Shown one piece after another: positions 48,477-49,195 of a DNA stretch of 49,195 nucleotides (positions are counted from its first letter, which is position 1; each line of letters begins with the position of its first letter). The translations under genes and the position numbers were made by a program. The stretch comes from Thermoplasmata archaeon UBA184 (GTDB lineage: Archaea; Thermoplasmatota; Thermoplasmata; Lutacidiplasmatales; UBA184), in assembly GCA_002495185.1 (NCBI GenBank), contig DAEB01000040.1, positions 121,473-170,667 of the forward strand, in the 5' to 3' direction. A model generated the notes under the pieces. The model made no database searches and was not told the DNA's origin. It saw only the letters and a list, made by a program, of their open reading frames with translations.

Positions 48477-49195
48477 ATGTCGTCCAGCACCTTCCGCGTC
48501 AAGATCCCCCGGAATCCGGGCGCGACCGCTCCCACCGAGACGTCACCGCTCACTCCCGCCCCCGCGACGGAAGCCCCGACCGAACTCCCCGGGACGTTCA
48601 TCACGGCGATGCCGCCGCTCCTCGAACCGACGATGAAGGTGATCGAGGTGAGCGCGGTCAACCCCCCGTACTCGTACTCACGCGTCACCTACAACGACCG
48701 GAACAAGGAGTACCTCTACGAGGTCATCGAGCCCCAGCTCTCCGCGCACGAGAAGCAGCTCGTCGAACACCTCAAGTCGACCCTCAGCCGGATCCTCGGA
48801 AGCGAGGTCGGCTCGCTCTCGCTCGCCGACAAGCGAGCGTACCTCCGGGAGGAGGCGCGGGAGTACTTCCGCAGCCGCGGGATCACGCTCTCCCCGATCT
48901 CGATGGAGCGGATCATCTACTACACGCTCCGCGACTTCGTCGGGTACGGGCCCGTGGACGCCCTGATCCGCGACCTCGAGGTCGAGGACATCTCGTGCGA
49001 CGGCGTCGACGTCCCGCTCTTTATCTTCCACGGAAAGTTCGAGTCCGTCAAGACGAACGTCACGTTCGCGGACGAGGACGCGCTCGACTCGTTCATCGTC
49101 ATGCTGGGCCAGCGCTGCAACAAGGCCGTCAGCGTCTCCGCCCCGATCCTCGACGGGACGACCCCCGAGGGGCACCGCGTCCAGGCGACGTACGG
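48477..49195 (+). CDS. type II/IV secretion or pilus ATPase, N-terminal part (3' end outside window)
   Basis: The open frame runs off the window after 239 complete codons. A Pro/Thr-rich N-terminus (1-50) is followed by the helical region of archaeal FlaI/GspE-type ATPases: LVEHLKSTLSRIL near 95, RDFVGYGPVDALIRDLEVEDISCDG near 152-176, and SAPILDGTTPEGHRVQATY at the edge. The Walker A site would lie outside. It likely powers assembly of a pilus-like or secretion structure together with the preceding pilin-like protein. Confidence 0.9.
   Translation, partial: MSSSTFRVKIPRNPGATAPTETSPLTPAPATEAPTELPGTFITAMPPLLEPTMKVIEVSAVNPPYSYSRVTYNDRNKEYLYEVIEPQLSAHEKQLVEHLKSTLSRILGSEVGSLSLADKRAYLREEAREYFRSRGITLSPISMERIIYYTLRDFVGYGPVDALIRDLEVEDISCDGVDVPLFIFHGKFESVKTNVTFADEDALDSFIVMLGQRCNKAVSVSAPILDGTTPEGHRVQATY

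Overview
The window looks like a GC-rich (about 70% by eye) archaeal chromosome segment, most likely from the Thermoplasmatota. The supporting genes are archaeal or archaeal-type: ribosomal protein L40e, RNA polymerase subunit K, archease, translin-family and DUF357 proteins, archaeal UMP kinase, a zinc-LID adenylate kinase and a COG3375 acetyltransferase. TATA-like boxes sit about 25-35 nt before many starts, several genes look leaderless, tRNA-Tyr has an intron after position 37, and a solitary 5S rRNA gene lies far from any 16S/23S. Heme O synthase, a 2-hydroxyacid oxidase and a PaaA-type diiron protein point to an organism that uses oxygen. Phylum placement is inference from gene content.

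Layout. 1-4336: end of isoleucyl-tRNA synthetase, AMMECR1, L40e, a small zinc-finger protein, a GT2 glycosyltransferase and archease. 4367-6450: a coupled aminotransferase/2-hydroxyacid dehydrogenase pair, probably for serine or glycine. 6501-10872: a MoxR-DUF58-DUF4129 membrane operon with two extra small membrane proteins. 10912-14461: GNAT protein, membrane proteins, TrmI-type tRNA methyltransferase and an SRPBCC-like protein.

14481-22378 is the most unusual part. A promoter plus the 5' third of a tRNA-Gly gene sits at the left edge, and a complete tRNA-Gly(GCC) with the same promoter arrangement sits at the right. Between them is lower-GC DNA with a giant 2066-aa membrane-anchored surface protein and a small two-helix membrane protein. 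The displaced 5' acceptor strand pairs perfectly with the 3' acceptor strand of the intact tRNA, while the intact gene's own 5' strand has one wobble pair. This suggests an insertion that split and rebuilt the tRNA gene.

22411-26038: two polytopic membrane proteins divergent from heme O synthase (respiration). 26055-35097: Nudix, DUF885 peptidase-like, FMN-dependent 2-hydroxyacid oxidase, an alpha/beta hydrolase with Glu at the nucleophile elbow, an IscA-like/MIP18 fusion, two methyltransferases, RpoK, MTA phosphorylase, translin and DUF357. 35154-42852: transaldolase, split transketolase and ribose-5-phosphate isomerase (non-oxidative pentose phosphate route), endonuclease IV, 5S rRNA, a hotdog thioesterase, a mevalonate-pathway decarboxylase, a PaaA-like protein and an enoyl-CoA hydratase. 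42937-49195: UMP kinase, adenylate kinase, histidine phosphatase, tRNA-Tyr with intron, GNAT, a DUF6159-like membrane protein, tRNA-Gly(CCC), a double-ACT protein, a pilin-like protein and the start of a secretion/pilus ATPase.
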